Shown: piece after piece, positions 28,562 through 39,884 of the stretch
Position numbering within the stretch: position 1 is the first letter of the stretch
Layout: each line of letters begins with the position of its first letter
From: Actinomortierella ambigua
Taxonomy: Eukaryota; Mortierellomycota; Mortierellomycetes; Mortierellales; Mortierellaceae
Assembly (NCBI GenBank): GCA_016098155.1
Contig: JAAAJB010000290.1
Coordinates: forward strand, 1 to 43,385
Length of the DNA: 43,385 nucleotides
Reading direction: 5' to 3'
Program-made: the position numbers and the translations under genes
Notes under the pieces: model-generated
Seen by the model: only the letters and a program-made list of their open reading frames with translations
Told to the model about the DNA's origin: nothing
Database searches by the model: none

Positions 28562-29603
28562 TCAAAAACGACGAAAAAAAAAAGGGACCAAAAAGATCGC
28601 CCAATGGAACGTGCCCAAGAAAAACAAAAGTATAAAAGGAATGTAAAGAAGAAACAAGAATGTCGACAGGGACGGGAATGTAGGGAAATGCAACAAATCA
28701 CCACTGACAGAAGACTCGCGGGATGATGAGGCGATGAGAGAAGAGGGGGGAGGGGTTGGTGAGTGAAAGAAAGAAGGAGAGAGAGAAAGAAAGAGAAGGA
28801 GAGAGTAATGTCCAGGTGATCTGATTAGGGACCAAGTGGGATAAAGAAGAAAACAAGATGACAGATGAAAGAAGTGTGTGTGTGAAAGGGATTCAAAGAG
28901 CGAGTGAGCACAAGTGGAAAGAAGGGTCTTTTTTAGCCCCTATTAACATGAAAAAGCTATTTATACGCAATTTCGAATGATAAAAGCTCAAATGCCGATA
29001 AAGAGAGAAAGAGAGAGAGGAAAAGGGGTGGGCCCCATGCACACTGCCCACCAGTAGGGACTGTATATATAAGAAGAAGAAAAAAAAAGAAACAGACAGC
29101 ACATGTCGATCCACAAGCATGGATCGTCTACCCACCAGACCCAACGTCTTGGATCGACGATCATGTATGAGTCTTTGGAACTCGCCCCCCTCTTCCTGAA
29201 TCTGCTTTTTTTTTTTTTCCTCTTCTTCGACGCTTCCTGACTACGGCCCGGCAAGAGCAGGACGGACGGGGTGTCTCACCCACTCATTACCACGGTGGAC
29301 AGTCACTGGTTGGCTGGTTTGGTTGGTTCCTCCCACACCCCCCCCCCTTCTGTTCTCTGCTGCTCCGCAGGAAACCGAGAGATGCACTGACTGGACTCAC
29401 TGCACTGAGAGAACCCATCCGCCCCTTCCTCATTCAAGTCCAACCAACCTCATCGTGCTCGCGTGTGTGTGTTTTAGTTTCTAGGGTTCGACACCCCCCC
29501 TCCCCCCCCCCCCCCCCCCTCCCCCTCCCTTTTTTTCTCTCTTTTCCGTCCCCCCCCCCCCTCCCTTCCCCCTCCCTTTGCACGCCCTCCTTCCCAGTTT
29601 GCA
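28562..29603. promoter_or_regulatory. Divergent intergenic region with C-rich tract
   Basis: 1042 bases between divergent start codons. It contains purine-rich GA stretches near 28740-28805, a TATATATAAG at 29064-29073, a T-run at 29206-29218, and a very long C-rich tract at 29494-29578 close to the next gene's ATG. No coding sequence is supported. Confidence 0.45.
29494..29578. other. Long poly-C tract (quadruplex/i-motif prone)
   Basis: Several runs of 5 to 18 C are broken only by T or short T-rich stretches. The minus strand is therefore G-rich and could form a quadruplex, and the plus strand an i-motif. It lies about 25-110 bases upstream of the ATG at 29604, so it may be part of the promoter or the 5' untranslated region. 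Base counts in such runs are often unreliable. Confidence 0.6.
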
Positions 29604-30994
29604 ATGCACAGGAGAAGTCAGTCGGGCGCACTCGCCCATCATCATCACCATCATGCATCGTCACGGCCGCACTCGCCTGCCCCCACCTCGAACGGCTCAT
29701 CGTCGTCGCTCGACACCCTCGTCCCGGCTGCAACATCGTCCGGCACCATCGCCTTTACTGCAACCATCGTCCCAGACTGGCAGCGCAAGCCGCGTGAGTA
29801 TATCAGCGTAGCACAGCGGAAACAGATGCGGAAATTTGTTGCTGTGCGTGACTCTGGCTGTAAGTTGATTAGTTGTGTGTTGTAGCAACGGAAAGAATGG
29901 CCATAGAGGAAGAAAAAGAAACGAGAGAAAAGAAAGAGAGAGAGACCAGGTGTGGTTGCTTGATCAACCGTTTGCTAGAGGAGGACTCTCTTTTGTTCAC
30001 GACGTTATCATTGATTAATTAGATTGGAACAAACTACTGATCGCAGCACGCAAGCAACGCGGACCTTACTTTTGCCCGTCAACACGCATGTACCACGTCG
30101 ACCACATGTCAAAGCTGTTCTGGACAGGGTACAATGGCGAGGAAGAGGAGGACGACGAGAACAAAGGGTAAGTTTTTTTTTTTTTTTTTTTTTTGGTAGT
30201 ATCCATAACAGTGTACTTCTCTCCATGTTGTCTTCTTCTTCTCCTCCTCTTTTTTTGAAGAGGGGGGGGGGGCCTAAACTAAAGATTGATCCTATCTTTC
30301 TATGCAATGACACAGTCAAATAGAAGGCAGTGAAAAGAACACCGATGGAGCTGCAACGTCGTCAGGAGCAACAAAAGACCATGACGCAGAGACTTTGACC
30401 ACTACGACAACAGCACCCAGTGCGTCCAGTGCACCCGTCAGGGCAGAATCAGCAACGCCATTGACACCTCAACAGACTGCCAATCCGCTCGGATCGCCAC
30501 CCCATGTCTCAGCCGCCACTGACATGTCGCACACCGGTACTGGCACTGGCATGATGTCACCAAGAGGCTCGACACCAGTTTTGTCAAATGGTGGTAGCAA
30601 TGCAGCAGCAGCAGCAGCAGCTAAAGGAGGCAGTAACCCTATGCTGGCACAGAACGCTACCTCTCAATCGCTGCCGCCCCCACCGCCGCAATCCTTTGGA
30701 CAGATCATGCCCCCGCCGCCAACAACAGGCATGAATCCTGCAGCAATGATGGGCGGGATGCAGCCACCCAACAACATGCTGGCCAACGGTGGATTTATCT
30801 CGCCTTCTTCGCTGATGCAGGCACCGTCCATGATGGCCAACGACCCTAATAGCGTCGCCGCCGCTATGCAGCAACAGGCCTATTACAACATGGCCCAGAT
30901 CAATCCCCAGATGCTTCAAAAGCAGCACCAGCACCAGCAAATGCTACTTCAACAACAACAACAGCAACAACAGGCTAAAAACCGGGCACGGTAG
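29604..30994 (+). CDS. Unknown protein with an ordered core and Gln-rich end
   Basis: I do not recognise this family. The three exons, 29604-29859, 30023-30167 and 30316-30994, join in phase to 359 residues. An N-terminal His/Ser/Pro-rich segment is followed by an ordered, basic and aromatic core at about residues 48-125 (IVPDWQRKPREYISVAQRKQ, YWNKLL, GPYFCPSTRMYHVDHMSKLF, WTGYNGEE). A short acidic patch follows, and then a long disordered tail rich in Thr, Ala, Pro, Met and Gln ending in a Gln run and KNRAR. The tail looks like those of transcription co-regulators, but that is only an analogy. Exon 2 could instead start at 30047, which would drop YWNKLLIA. No signal peptide or membrane segment is present, and other ATGs upstream are not excluded. 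Confidence 0.7.
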
Positions 30995-31248
30995 CACCTT
31001 TTTTTGAGCATTCTTTTTTTCTGTTTCTCTCTTTTTTTTTCACCGTACTATCCCTATAATAATCAGTCATTTTTGTTTGTTCGCAGTGAAATATGTTGCA
31101 ATCCTTTGTCACAGAATTTCTTTCATGTGCATGTGGCTGTGGCTGGGATCGGGGGGGAAACAGAGAGTTTGTGTCAGTCTGTCAGGGGGAGGACCACTAT
31201 GTGGAGACTCGGACCAGATACCCCGCAATTCTCCATTCCATTCATACA

Positions 31249-33586
31249 ATGCAGCTCGGCAGCACACCATCGCATGCCTGCCGGCTGGTCAAGGCTAGTA
31301 GGACCCATTCAGCATGCCATTCCTCACGGACATGGACTCTAGGATTCCGGTCACTTGGTCCTATTCAGGGAAGGAACGCCCACACGCTCGTGCCCTCCAC
31401 CACCACTGCCCGGGTCAACAGCAGCAACTTGAGTGGATCTGCGCGGGCGGCCATCAAGACGACGACAGGACCCCTTCGGTGGGCCAACCATGCGACCCCT
31501 CCTCGGTTGGTGCACATGACACCTGCAGCGGCTGTCCGGGTTCCAGGCACCGCTGCTTACAGGACCTTTTCGGCCTCGGCGGCGTCCTCACAGGAGCAAA
31601 AGAGCTCGGAAGGCTCGAATGCGACAGCGGCAGCGGCAGCCGTCATTGAAAAGGACTCTGATGGTAATTAAACAAAAAAAAAACACACGCACTCGGACAT
31701 TATTAGCCTTGCATTTTTTTTTTTTTTTTTGGCTACGATCTGGATCATCAGAATCACCGCCATCTTCCCCAACAACCTTGCCCTTTTTTCAAGAACATTT
31801 GATGATCCTTTTTTTATATTCTATGATTGCGGAACGTTTTGCTATCGACTCTATCCCCGTAACGATTTTCTAACTTTTTTCCTTTTTTTTTTCCCGGCAC
31901 TTCATATTTCTTAGCGGGACCTTTGCCAGTGTATGAGGAGTTGGTGCGCACGGGATCGTTGAAGCACGATGATTTCCAGGCATCGATCATCATGACCTTG
32001 CAGGATCTCTACTCTCGCCTCATGGAGTACAAGCCCCATTCTGTGGCGGAGGACGGCGGGAGTAGTGGTGCCAACGAAGCAGAAACCGGGGGATTTTTCT
32101 CCAAGGTATCGAGTTTTTTCTTTCTTCTTCTTGTCGCACAATGGGGAACAAAAAAAAAAAAAAAAAAAAAAGGCAGGCATGGACTCCGAAACTAACAAGC
32201 AGAGATCTCCCTCCTCCCCACCCAAATCAAAAAAAAACAGTTTTCACGGCTTTTCAAAAAGGATGAAAATACAAGCGCCTCATCGTCGTCGTCCACGTCC
32301 ACCAACAACGCCGCCAGCTCTGTGCCCAAGGGTCTCTACCTCTACGGCAACGTCGGCACGGGCAAAACCATGCTCATGGATCTCTTCTACAACTCCTTCC
32401 CGCACCCCGACAAGAAGCGCGTCCACTACCACGTCTTTATGCTCCAGCTCCACGGCCGGCTCCACCAACTCAAGACGACGACCCATCAACATCGCGACCC
32501 GATCCCGCACCTGGCCAACCAACTCGCGTCCGAGTTTCGCGTGCTGTGTCTGGACGAGTTTCAAGTGACCGATATCGCGGACGCCATGTTGTTGCGTCGC
32601 CTGATCGAGGAACTCATCGTCCGTCGCGGTGTCGTCTTGGTCACGACCAGTAATCGTGAACCTTCGGAACTGTACAGGAACGGTATCCAACGCGAGAGTT
32701 TTTTGCCCGCGATTGCGATCCTCGAACAGAATTGTGAGGTCCGGTGCTTGGATGCCGGGATCGATTACCGGCGTGAGAAGAAGACGTTTTTCGCGGCGGC
32801 GAAACCCAAGGACAGGAGTAGTGGTGGTGGTGGTAGCACGGCGTCATCATCATCATCACCGCTGGTGTTGAAGGACGAGAAGCGGTACTTTTGGCCACTG
32901 GGACCCGAGACGGACAAGAAGCTGAATGCGTTTTTTGATCAGGCGCGGAACGGATTCAACGTCCAGGAGCGCCATATTGGATTCTTGGGCCGTGAGCTGG
33001 TGCTCCGGCATACTGCGGGCGATATTGCAAAGTGTACATTTGACGAACTTTGCGCTCAGGTAAACATTTTTTTTGTCGAGGAGAGTAGCGGATTAAATCA
33101 GGAAACAAGGATGCAATGCAAAAAGCCCCCCCCCCTCACTCACCCACTCCCTAATAATAATATTTTTTTTTCCTTGTTTCTTAGACCCTGAGCTCGGCCG
33201 ACTACATCCACTTGGCGACAACCTTCAAGACGGTGATCCTGACGGACATTCCGAAACTGCAACCGACGACGCTCCACCGCAACGAAACGCGGCGGCTGAT
33301 CACGCTGATCGACGCCCTGTACGACAACCAGGTCAAGCTGGTCTGTTCGGCCGACGGACCCATCTCGGACATTTTCGGTGGGGGCTCGGGCGAGCACTCG
33401 GAGCAGGATCCGTCGACCCAGGGGGCGCTGACGGCGGCTCAGCGACAGATGATGGACGATCTCGGCCTGTCGGATGTGACGCAGATCAAGCAGAGCCCCA
33501 TCTTTTCGGGCGAGGAGGAGAAGTTTGCTGTGCAGCGTGCAGAGAGTCGGTTGATTGAGATGCAAGGCCCTGGATGGGGGTTTTAA
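31249..33586 (+). CDS. afg1: AFG1/LACE1-type mitochondrial AAA+ ATPase
   Basis: AFG1 (LACE1 in animals) is a mitochondrial ATPase that helps remove or degrade unassembled respiratory-chain proteins. The four exons are 31249-31663, 31915-32105, 32241-33059 and 33185-33586, giving 608 residues. The first 120 residues are rich in Arg, Ser, Thr and Ala with almost no acidic residues, as expected for a mitochondrial presequence; an ATG at 31093 in the same frame is an alternative. The family's entry region GPLPVYEELVRTGSLKHDDF follows. Walker A is GNVGTGKT (238-245), and Walker B is LCLDEFQVTD with Asp307-Glu308. TSNREPSELY and the YFWPLGPETDKKLN region are also typical. The final exon carries FKTVILTDIPKL and LIDALYD, seen near the end of the family. 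A Gly/Ser insert lies at about residues 395-410. The length is greater than the yeast protein because of the long N-terminus. Confidence 0.93.
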
Positions 33587-36041
33587 AAAAGAAACAAGGA
33601 GGATGAAGAAAGATGAAGGAAGAAGGAAGAAAGAAGAAGAAAAAAAGAGCATGACAAGAGATAGAGAGGTACGCGCAACGTGCATGCATTACCAAAAAAA
33701 AACAACATACAAACATACATATCATACAAATACACATCGAAAGATCCTATAGAGCAAGAACAACCCACTAAAAAAAAAAAAAAAAAAAGGCAATCCTCGT
33801 TTATTCTTTCATTCTTTCGATACTTCTGCAGATTGAGACATATGATATGCATTTTCCGCAGAATTTTCTTTGGGGGAAAAGAAATTGTGGTTTTGGATTC
33901 TTATTTTCTTCTTCAAACCTTTCCTTTCGAAAGGGGGGGGGGATGTAACAAAATGCACACACACTCACACTCACACACACACACAAGCAGGCATTAACTC
34001 AATCTCGGCTAAAGTTCTTGTTTGAAACGGCAAAGAATATTCCTGTCAAGTATGGGATGGGAGAGAGCGAGAGAGAGAAGGTGTGGAGAGGGGGGGGGGA
34101 AAGGGGAGTGGCATGACTGTTGAGACCTTTTCTTTCTCGAGTCGTGTTTTGTCCAGAGGGGGAAAAAGCTTGGATAATCCATCCCATAGCGCCAACTACC
34201 TCCCCCCCTTCCCCCCCCCCTTTTTGAATGTTGAAATGATGAAATGGCTGACTTATTGTGGTCGAAATCGGTTGACATCGGCCGATAGGGGGTGGGGGAG
34301 AGGAGGAGAGGCGGAGAGGAGGCGGCGGCGGAGACGAGAGAATGTAAAAGCGGGAAAGGGGGAAGGGGAGAGGATAGGGGGGCAAAGAAGACGCGAAAGA
34401 AAAGCGATACTGCGCCCAAAAAAAATAATCTTCACCATCATCACGCAGCAAGACAAAGAGCAAAAAGCGGGAAGGGTAATGTCCGTACCTGAATATACAA
34501 CAGTGTGTTGCAGTTGATATAATTGCTTATGTTTGTTTGTATTTTTGTACAACGCGAAAAAAAGGGAAAAGGTTTGCCATTGTACAGGGATCGCGCCCCC
34601 ACAAAGCCAGACCGCGTATGAATATTTCGGAGCGCGTATGTTCGTCCTGTGCATTTGAGTTGAGGAAGGGGGGGAGTAGTCGCGCAAATAAGAAGGGGGC
34701 GGGAAAGATTGGGGGAAGGGGGACGAGGACGAGGAGGAAGGGGGGGGTGGAACAGGGAGTGTGATGACAGCAATGCAATTTTTTTTCCTCTTTCTCAGGC
34801 ATGCACGCACTGGCCCTGTCCGGGTTGTTTGTGTGGGGGTGAGCATTCATACCACAAGGCGATTGTGGGGGGGAAAGAGAAACAGAGAGGCAGAGAGTAA
34901 GAGAGAGAGAGACAGATAGAAGGGCGAGAAGGCTGGTTTGAGGGCAGGGCAGCTGTCACTCTAATGTTGGTGGGCTCTATTTCGCGGTAGGTCTTTATTC
35001 ACTTTATATTTTATTTTCTTCCCAGACGATGGGGGATCGATGGATGTGAGAGGACGAGAGAAAGAAAGAGAAAGAGAGATGGAGTAAAGAGTGAAAGCGT
35101 GAAGGGTGAGAGTGAGAGAGTGAGATGGGGAGATGGAGATTGAGCCAATTTAACGCACTCAACAACTTCGGATGGTGGTGCCGAGATATATATCCTGAAG
35201 CGCGTGACAGACAGGCGCAATATCGCCTGACGCGTCTGGACTGTGCACATTTGTTAGAGAGATATCATCTCCATTTGATTGTTTGTGATGAGCAAGAGTA
35301 TCATCATCACTAGCATCATCATCAACACCATCATCGTCATCACTGCCATCCGTTGAAGTTTATATTGGTGTTGGTGGCAAATCGGACGGGTTACAAAAGA
35401 GTCGACAAAATAGGTGTGTATGTATAATGATACATACAATGATACGGATGCAATGCGTGGAGTGGGTAGAGTGGATGAGGCGGGGAGAGGCGAAGAAGGG
35501 GGACACACAACCCATTGGGCATTTGGTGTTCATCATTCTTATTGTTATTCTATTTATTTTATTGTGAAAAAGAATGAGGGGACGCTTCTCAAAGTGGTCA
35601 GCACCCAGAAACTCCACTCTGTGATTGTGGGAGAAAGGACAGTCAGTCAGTCAGTCAGTCTACTTACTACCTTCCAGTCAGACCATCTGTCTGCTCCCAC
35701 TCTCGGCATTTGAATGCAAGCATTCCATCGGATCCCCATTCACACATACACCATATACACACTCATACACACACACGCACTCGCTCTCTCTTTCTCTGTC
35801 CTTCTTCCACCCCTTCCTTCCTTTCTTCCTTCTTTCCTTCTCCTCTCACCCCCTTCTCTTTTTCTGTTTTCTCTCTTGCCTCTTCTTCGTTCTCCCTTCC
35901 CTTCCTTCTCCCTTGCTCTCTGCCAAATTGCCATTGCTGCCTTCTCATTGCATTGCCTTCTTTAGTGGCCTAAAGCGGACCGTCTAGTCCGTCCCCTCTT
36001 TCTCATTCTCTTTTTCTCTCTCTCTTTCAGAGACGAACCAA
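33587..36041. other. 2.45-kb gene-free region
   Basis: The longest stretch without a gene. It contains A-runs at about 33772-33788, a (CA)n run at about 33956-33984, alternating G-rich and C-rich tracts at about 34090-34350, GA repeats near 34900-34915 and 35050-35125, ATC/ATG triplets near 35299-35350, a GTCA-type repeat near 35641-35660, and a long pyrimidine tract at about 35785-35930. Open frames are short and of repeat composition. CTCTCTCTTTCAG at 36018-36030 looks like a splice acceptor just before the next ATG, so the last part may be an intron in the 5' untranslated region. Confidence 0.45.
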
Positions 36042-39000
36042 ATGGTGTGGCATTCGACGGCCATGGATTCCCCGGCCGCGACTGCTGCTCGTCACCAGCA
36101 GCAACAGCAGCAGCATTCACCCCATTCGTCGCATCATAGCCGCAAGCGCGCGAGGCTGTCTCGACCAAACTCGCCTTCCTCCCGCCAACACGCTCCTGCT
36201 GCTGCTCAGCCGTCGTGGAGAAACACACACCACCACCACAACAACAGCAGCAGCAACAGCAACCATAACCACCGCCACCACCACCAACAGCCCCGCCCGA
36301 GACACATGCACATCGCTGACCAAAGCAGCTCCACCACCAACACTTGCTCCACAACTTTTACCATGTCTCCCAATTCCTCGGCTGCCTCAGCCCCATTCAC
36401 TAGCAGTGGTGCTATTTCTTCCACGCCGCCGTCGTCTTCTTCTTCTTCTTCTTCTTCTTCTTCTTCTTCTTCTTCCTCCTCTTCTTCTTTGTCTTCCACT
36501 TCTTCTTCTACCTCCTCCACTCTCCCTTCGCCTTTGTCCACCATGACCACTGCAACTACCACCGTTACAACAACAACGGCAGCAACACCGGCGCTGGTTG
36601 CCGAGCCTGCTCCGGCACCTGTGGCCCGAGAGATTCCTGGATTCTACTACGATCCTGAGAAGAAGCGCTACTTTAAGATCACCGCCAACCATGTCCATGG
36701 CAGCCAGCATCCGTACAGCGCACAGAGTATCAAGGAGAAGACGACTGTCAAGCCAACACTAGACCCGATCGTTCGGACCAAACAGATCCCTGCGCCTGCA
36801 AAGCCGGGAAGCTACTCCACACTGACAAGATTGCTCTCAGATCGCAGCTTGGGACATGTCAAAAGTCAGTCGCACCAATTGGCGTAAGTCTGTCATGTCC
36901 ATCTTTCCACTCCTCCTCCCCCCCCCCCATCCTCCCACTCTGTGCCCCCTCCTCCTCCTCCTCCCATCTCTCTGTCTCGTTTTCTGTCTGTCCCCCTCCC
37001 TGTTTGTCTGTCTCTCTTTTTTGTTTCCCTCTTTTTCTCTCTCTCTCTCTCTCCACTGCTCTTGCATACAATGCATAGTGTGCATACTTTCATTTCTGCC
37101 TAGAAAAATGGAGAGCTCCACACTGTCCATCTCAAAATTCGGGTTGTTGGCTGCTTTTTTATTTGTTTGGTTGTTCATCTTTTGTTGTTGTTTTTCTTTG
37201 CCTGACCTGTGCTCATGCATGATATGACCTCTTTGCCCCTCCCCCCCATTTTAGGGACATGCATTCACTTCTCGTAAGGCGTTGGAAGAGGGACCGCCAC
37301 CAGGAACCCACCCTCATCTCGTTCCCCACCACATATAGTCATATCGCAGTAAGTCAAAAAAAGTCCCGCAGCTCATCAAGATGAACGAGTATTTTTTGTT
37401 TGGGTTGGAATAATTTGCCGAGATATATCCATGTGCTCATGGTACTCTACCACCTCTTTGTATTGTATTCTCCCACCTATTCTCCCACTCTCCACCCTCT
37501 CCCACACACACACCGCAGCAACATCCTTTGCGGAATGATTTATTCTTGGGAACACCCAAGGGCGAGCTATGGCAGTACCACTTTTCCGATCAAGCAGCCA
37601 GCTCTCATGCAAGGGAGACCTCGGATTGGTGTTATCGACGCAACAATGTGGATTACTCTGAAATGACCTCGTTGCACATTCTCCCAGAGGATTTTCTCAT
37701 GTAGGGTTTTTCGTCAAGGGCAAAAAGGAAAAACAAAAATACACTCTTGGAAAGCACAGCCGAAGCTAAAAAAAAAAATCCATGCTCTCCATCTTTTCTC
37801 TCTCTGTCTGTCTCTCTCTCTCCCCCCCCCCTCTATCTCTCTTTCTGCATTCTCTTTTATAGATCCACCTACCTAGGTAATCTTGATCGTGCAGGCATGA
37901 TCCGGATCCAAAAGAACACAAAGGACGCGTCGACAGAGCTGACGACCGTGCTGACCTATTCGCCTAAACGCTCGAATGTCTGGACGAGTGCGCAGCACGG
38001 GGGCCGGATCGCGATTGGGATTGACAAGCAGCTCGGCATCTTGTCGGATGATTGGTTCAGGAGTGGAGGAGGAGGAGGAGGAGGAAGCACCAGTTCTTCA
38101 ACAAAGCTGCTGCAGACGTATTGGACGGGGAGCGATGTCTTTGCCGTGGCCATGGAGCCCGCGTTTGATGGGAAACCCGAGATTGTCTATGCGGGCTGTC
38201 GGAATGGACTGGTGAAGGTGTTTGATCTTCGACAGCCGGCCCCGCAGCAGCCAAAGTTCTCGGACAGGAGCCCACAGTTCCGACACCACTACCGGATGAT
38301 GAATGGAGGCGGTGATAGCGGTGGAGGTAGCGGTGGTCAGGGTATGAATGGCGGTGGTAGTGGTGGTGGTGGTCTCCATGGTTTTGGTGGTGCAGGAGGA
38401 GCAGGAGGTGGAGGAAGAGGAAGAGGAGGAGGAGGGGGACATGGCGGGCGAGGCAGCAGACGTGGACCCGACTTTATGAACGCGACGCGGGATCAGGAAG
38501 GGTCTATCTTGCGTGGGATGGGCCATGAGGGGTCGTCGGTCCATTGTCTGCAACGGATTGGCGCGTACTACCTGTTGACGATGGCCATGAACGGCGAGAT
38601 GGCGCTCTGGGACACGCGGTTCATTGGACCCAACGCGGTCGACTACTTCTCGAATAGTCGGGAGGGAGGAGACGAGAGTGGGCCGGTCCTTGTGCCGAGG
38701 CGACCGTCGATCGGAGGAGGAGGCGGTCATGGTCTTGGCATGGGCTCGATCTCTGGGACAAATGGAACCAATGGAACAACATTGTCATCATCCTCCTCCT
38801 CCTCGTCGACAATACAGTCGACAATACACCCGATATCGTCATCATTTTCCTCCTCATCCTCATTGTCATCATCAACAACAACAGCCACAGCGACCGCCAA
38901 ATCCACGCCGACTTGCAAGCTGCGGACGGCGATCCCGGACCAGCTGTCCAAGGTCGGGTTCTGTGTGAATGCGGACCAGACGCTGGTGGCGGCGCCCAAC

Positions 39001-39183
39001 CTGGACAACACGGTGTCGTTCTGGTCGACGCGCACAGGCAAACGCGTGCATGACTTGAGGCTGCCGTCGCAGGAGCCCGTGACTCAGCTACGCTTTGCCA
39101 ATGACCCTCAGGGCGGTCGGCCCGGTATCTGGGTCGCTGTGCCCAACCAGTTGCAGTGGTGGGGCCTTCCAATGTCTCTATAG
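36042..39183 (+). CDS. DCAF4-like WD40 protein
   Basis: A WD40 protein resembling DCAF4 (WDR21), a substrate receptor of the CUL4-DDB1 ubiquitin ligase. The four exons are 36042-36883, 37255-37348, 37519-37700 and 37863-39183, giving 812 residues. Residues 1-200 are disordered (Gln, His and Asn runs, a basic RKRARLSRP likely nuclear signal, and a long Ser run from a TTC repeat). The family's entry motif follows as IPGFYYDPEKKRYFKI. The beta-propeller is seen in GGRIAIGIDKQLGIL, IVYAGCRNGLVKVFDLRQP, VHCLQRIGAYYLLTMAMNGE with MALWDTRF, and VAAPNLDNTVSFWSTRTGKRV. A Gly-rich stretch of about 60 residues and a Ser/Thr-rich stretch sit between blades. The C-terminus, GIWVAVPNQLQWWGL, completes the fold. 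Exon 3 uses a GTAGGG donor, less typical than the others. An ATG 18 bases downstream is an alternative start. Confidence 0.85.
36437..36486 (+). repeat. TTC triplet tract encoding polyserine
   Basis: A nearly pure TTC/TCT repeat in the disordered N-terminal region of the DCAF4-like protein, read in the frame that gives serine. It is a homopurine-homopyrimidine mirror repeat. Confidence 0.85.
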
Positions 39184-39521
39184 CCTCCTCTCTCTCCCCC
39201 ATTGCATTAACTTTAAAAAAGAAAAACAACAAAGAAAAAAAAATACTCTCCGCAAACCAAGAAAAAAAAATGGCTATGCTGGTCATGTCTCCTCTCTCAA
39301 CTCCGTCCCATCAAATCCTTTGGACTTTTTATTTTTGTTTGTTTATTGCAGTAGGGTTTCTCTCACACAAATGGTGCATTCATTTTCTGAACGGGTATGC
39401 GAGTTTGCGTGATGGAGGGGGGGGGAGGGGGCGTGCATATTTTATTTGAAGATCAAAAAAAAAAGCTCCCTCTGGGGTAATAATAATAGTACCCAAAGTG
39501 CTTTTCCAATCCGTTTCGCCC
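39184..39521. other. Convergent 3' spacer (DCAF4-like / pso2)
   Basis: 338 bases between two stop codons on opposite strands, which should hold both transcript ends. Several A-runs (39232-39242, 39261-39270, 39455-39464) and a G-run at 39415-39424 are present. No gene is seen. Confidence 0.45.
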
Positions 39522-39852
39522 TCAGACCTCGCCCTCGCCCTCGCCCCCGGCTCCGGATTCGACGTCCCACCATCGGACCCCTCGCTCGCGCTCCCTGGCC
39601 CAGCGATCGAACCAGGCCCGCATCGTCTGGCGGCCCTTCTCCGTGCCGACCCCGACCGTCGGGATCACCTTTGCGATCTGCAGCGAGCGCACAAACCCGG
39701 CTAGCTCGCTGAAGCTCGAGTGCTCCGAGTACGGCACCCCGTAGACCTTGATCCTTTCCGAGACGTAGCTTGGTTTTAAGACCACTGGAGGATGAAGGGG
39801 AAGGGGGAGGGCAGAAGAAGTAGAGGAAGAAGAGGGAAAAGACGAAGAAGAG

Positions 39853-39884
<32 letters not shown>

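Noticed and set aside
31093..31248. Upstream ATG at 31093 as the afg1 start
   Set aside because: It would add 52 residues with several acidic residues and cysteines ahead of the presequence-like region. The ATG at 31249 gives a better mitochondrial targeting sequence. It remains possible.
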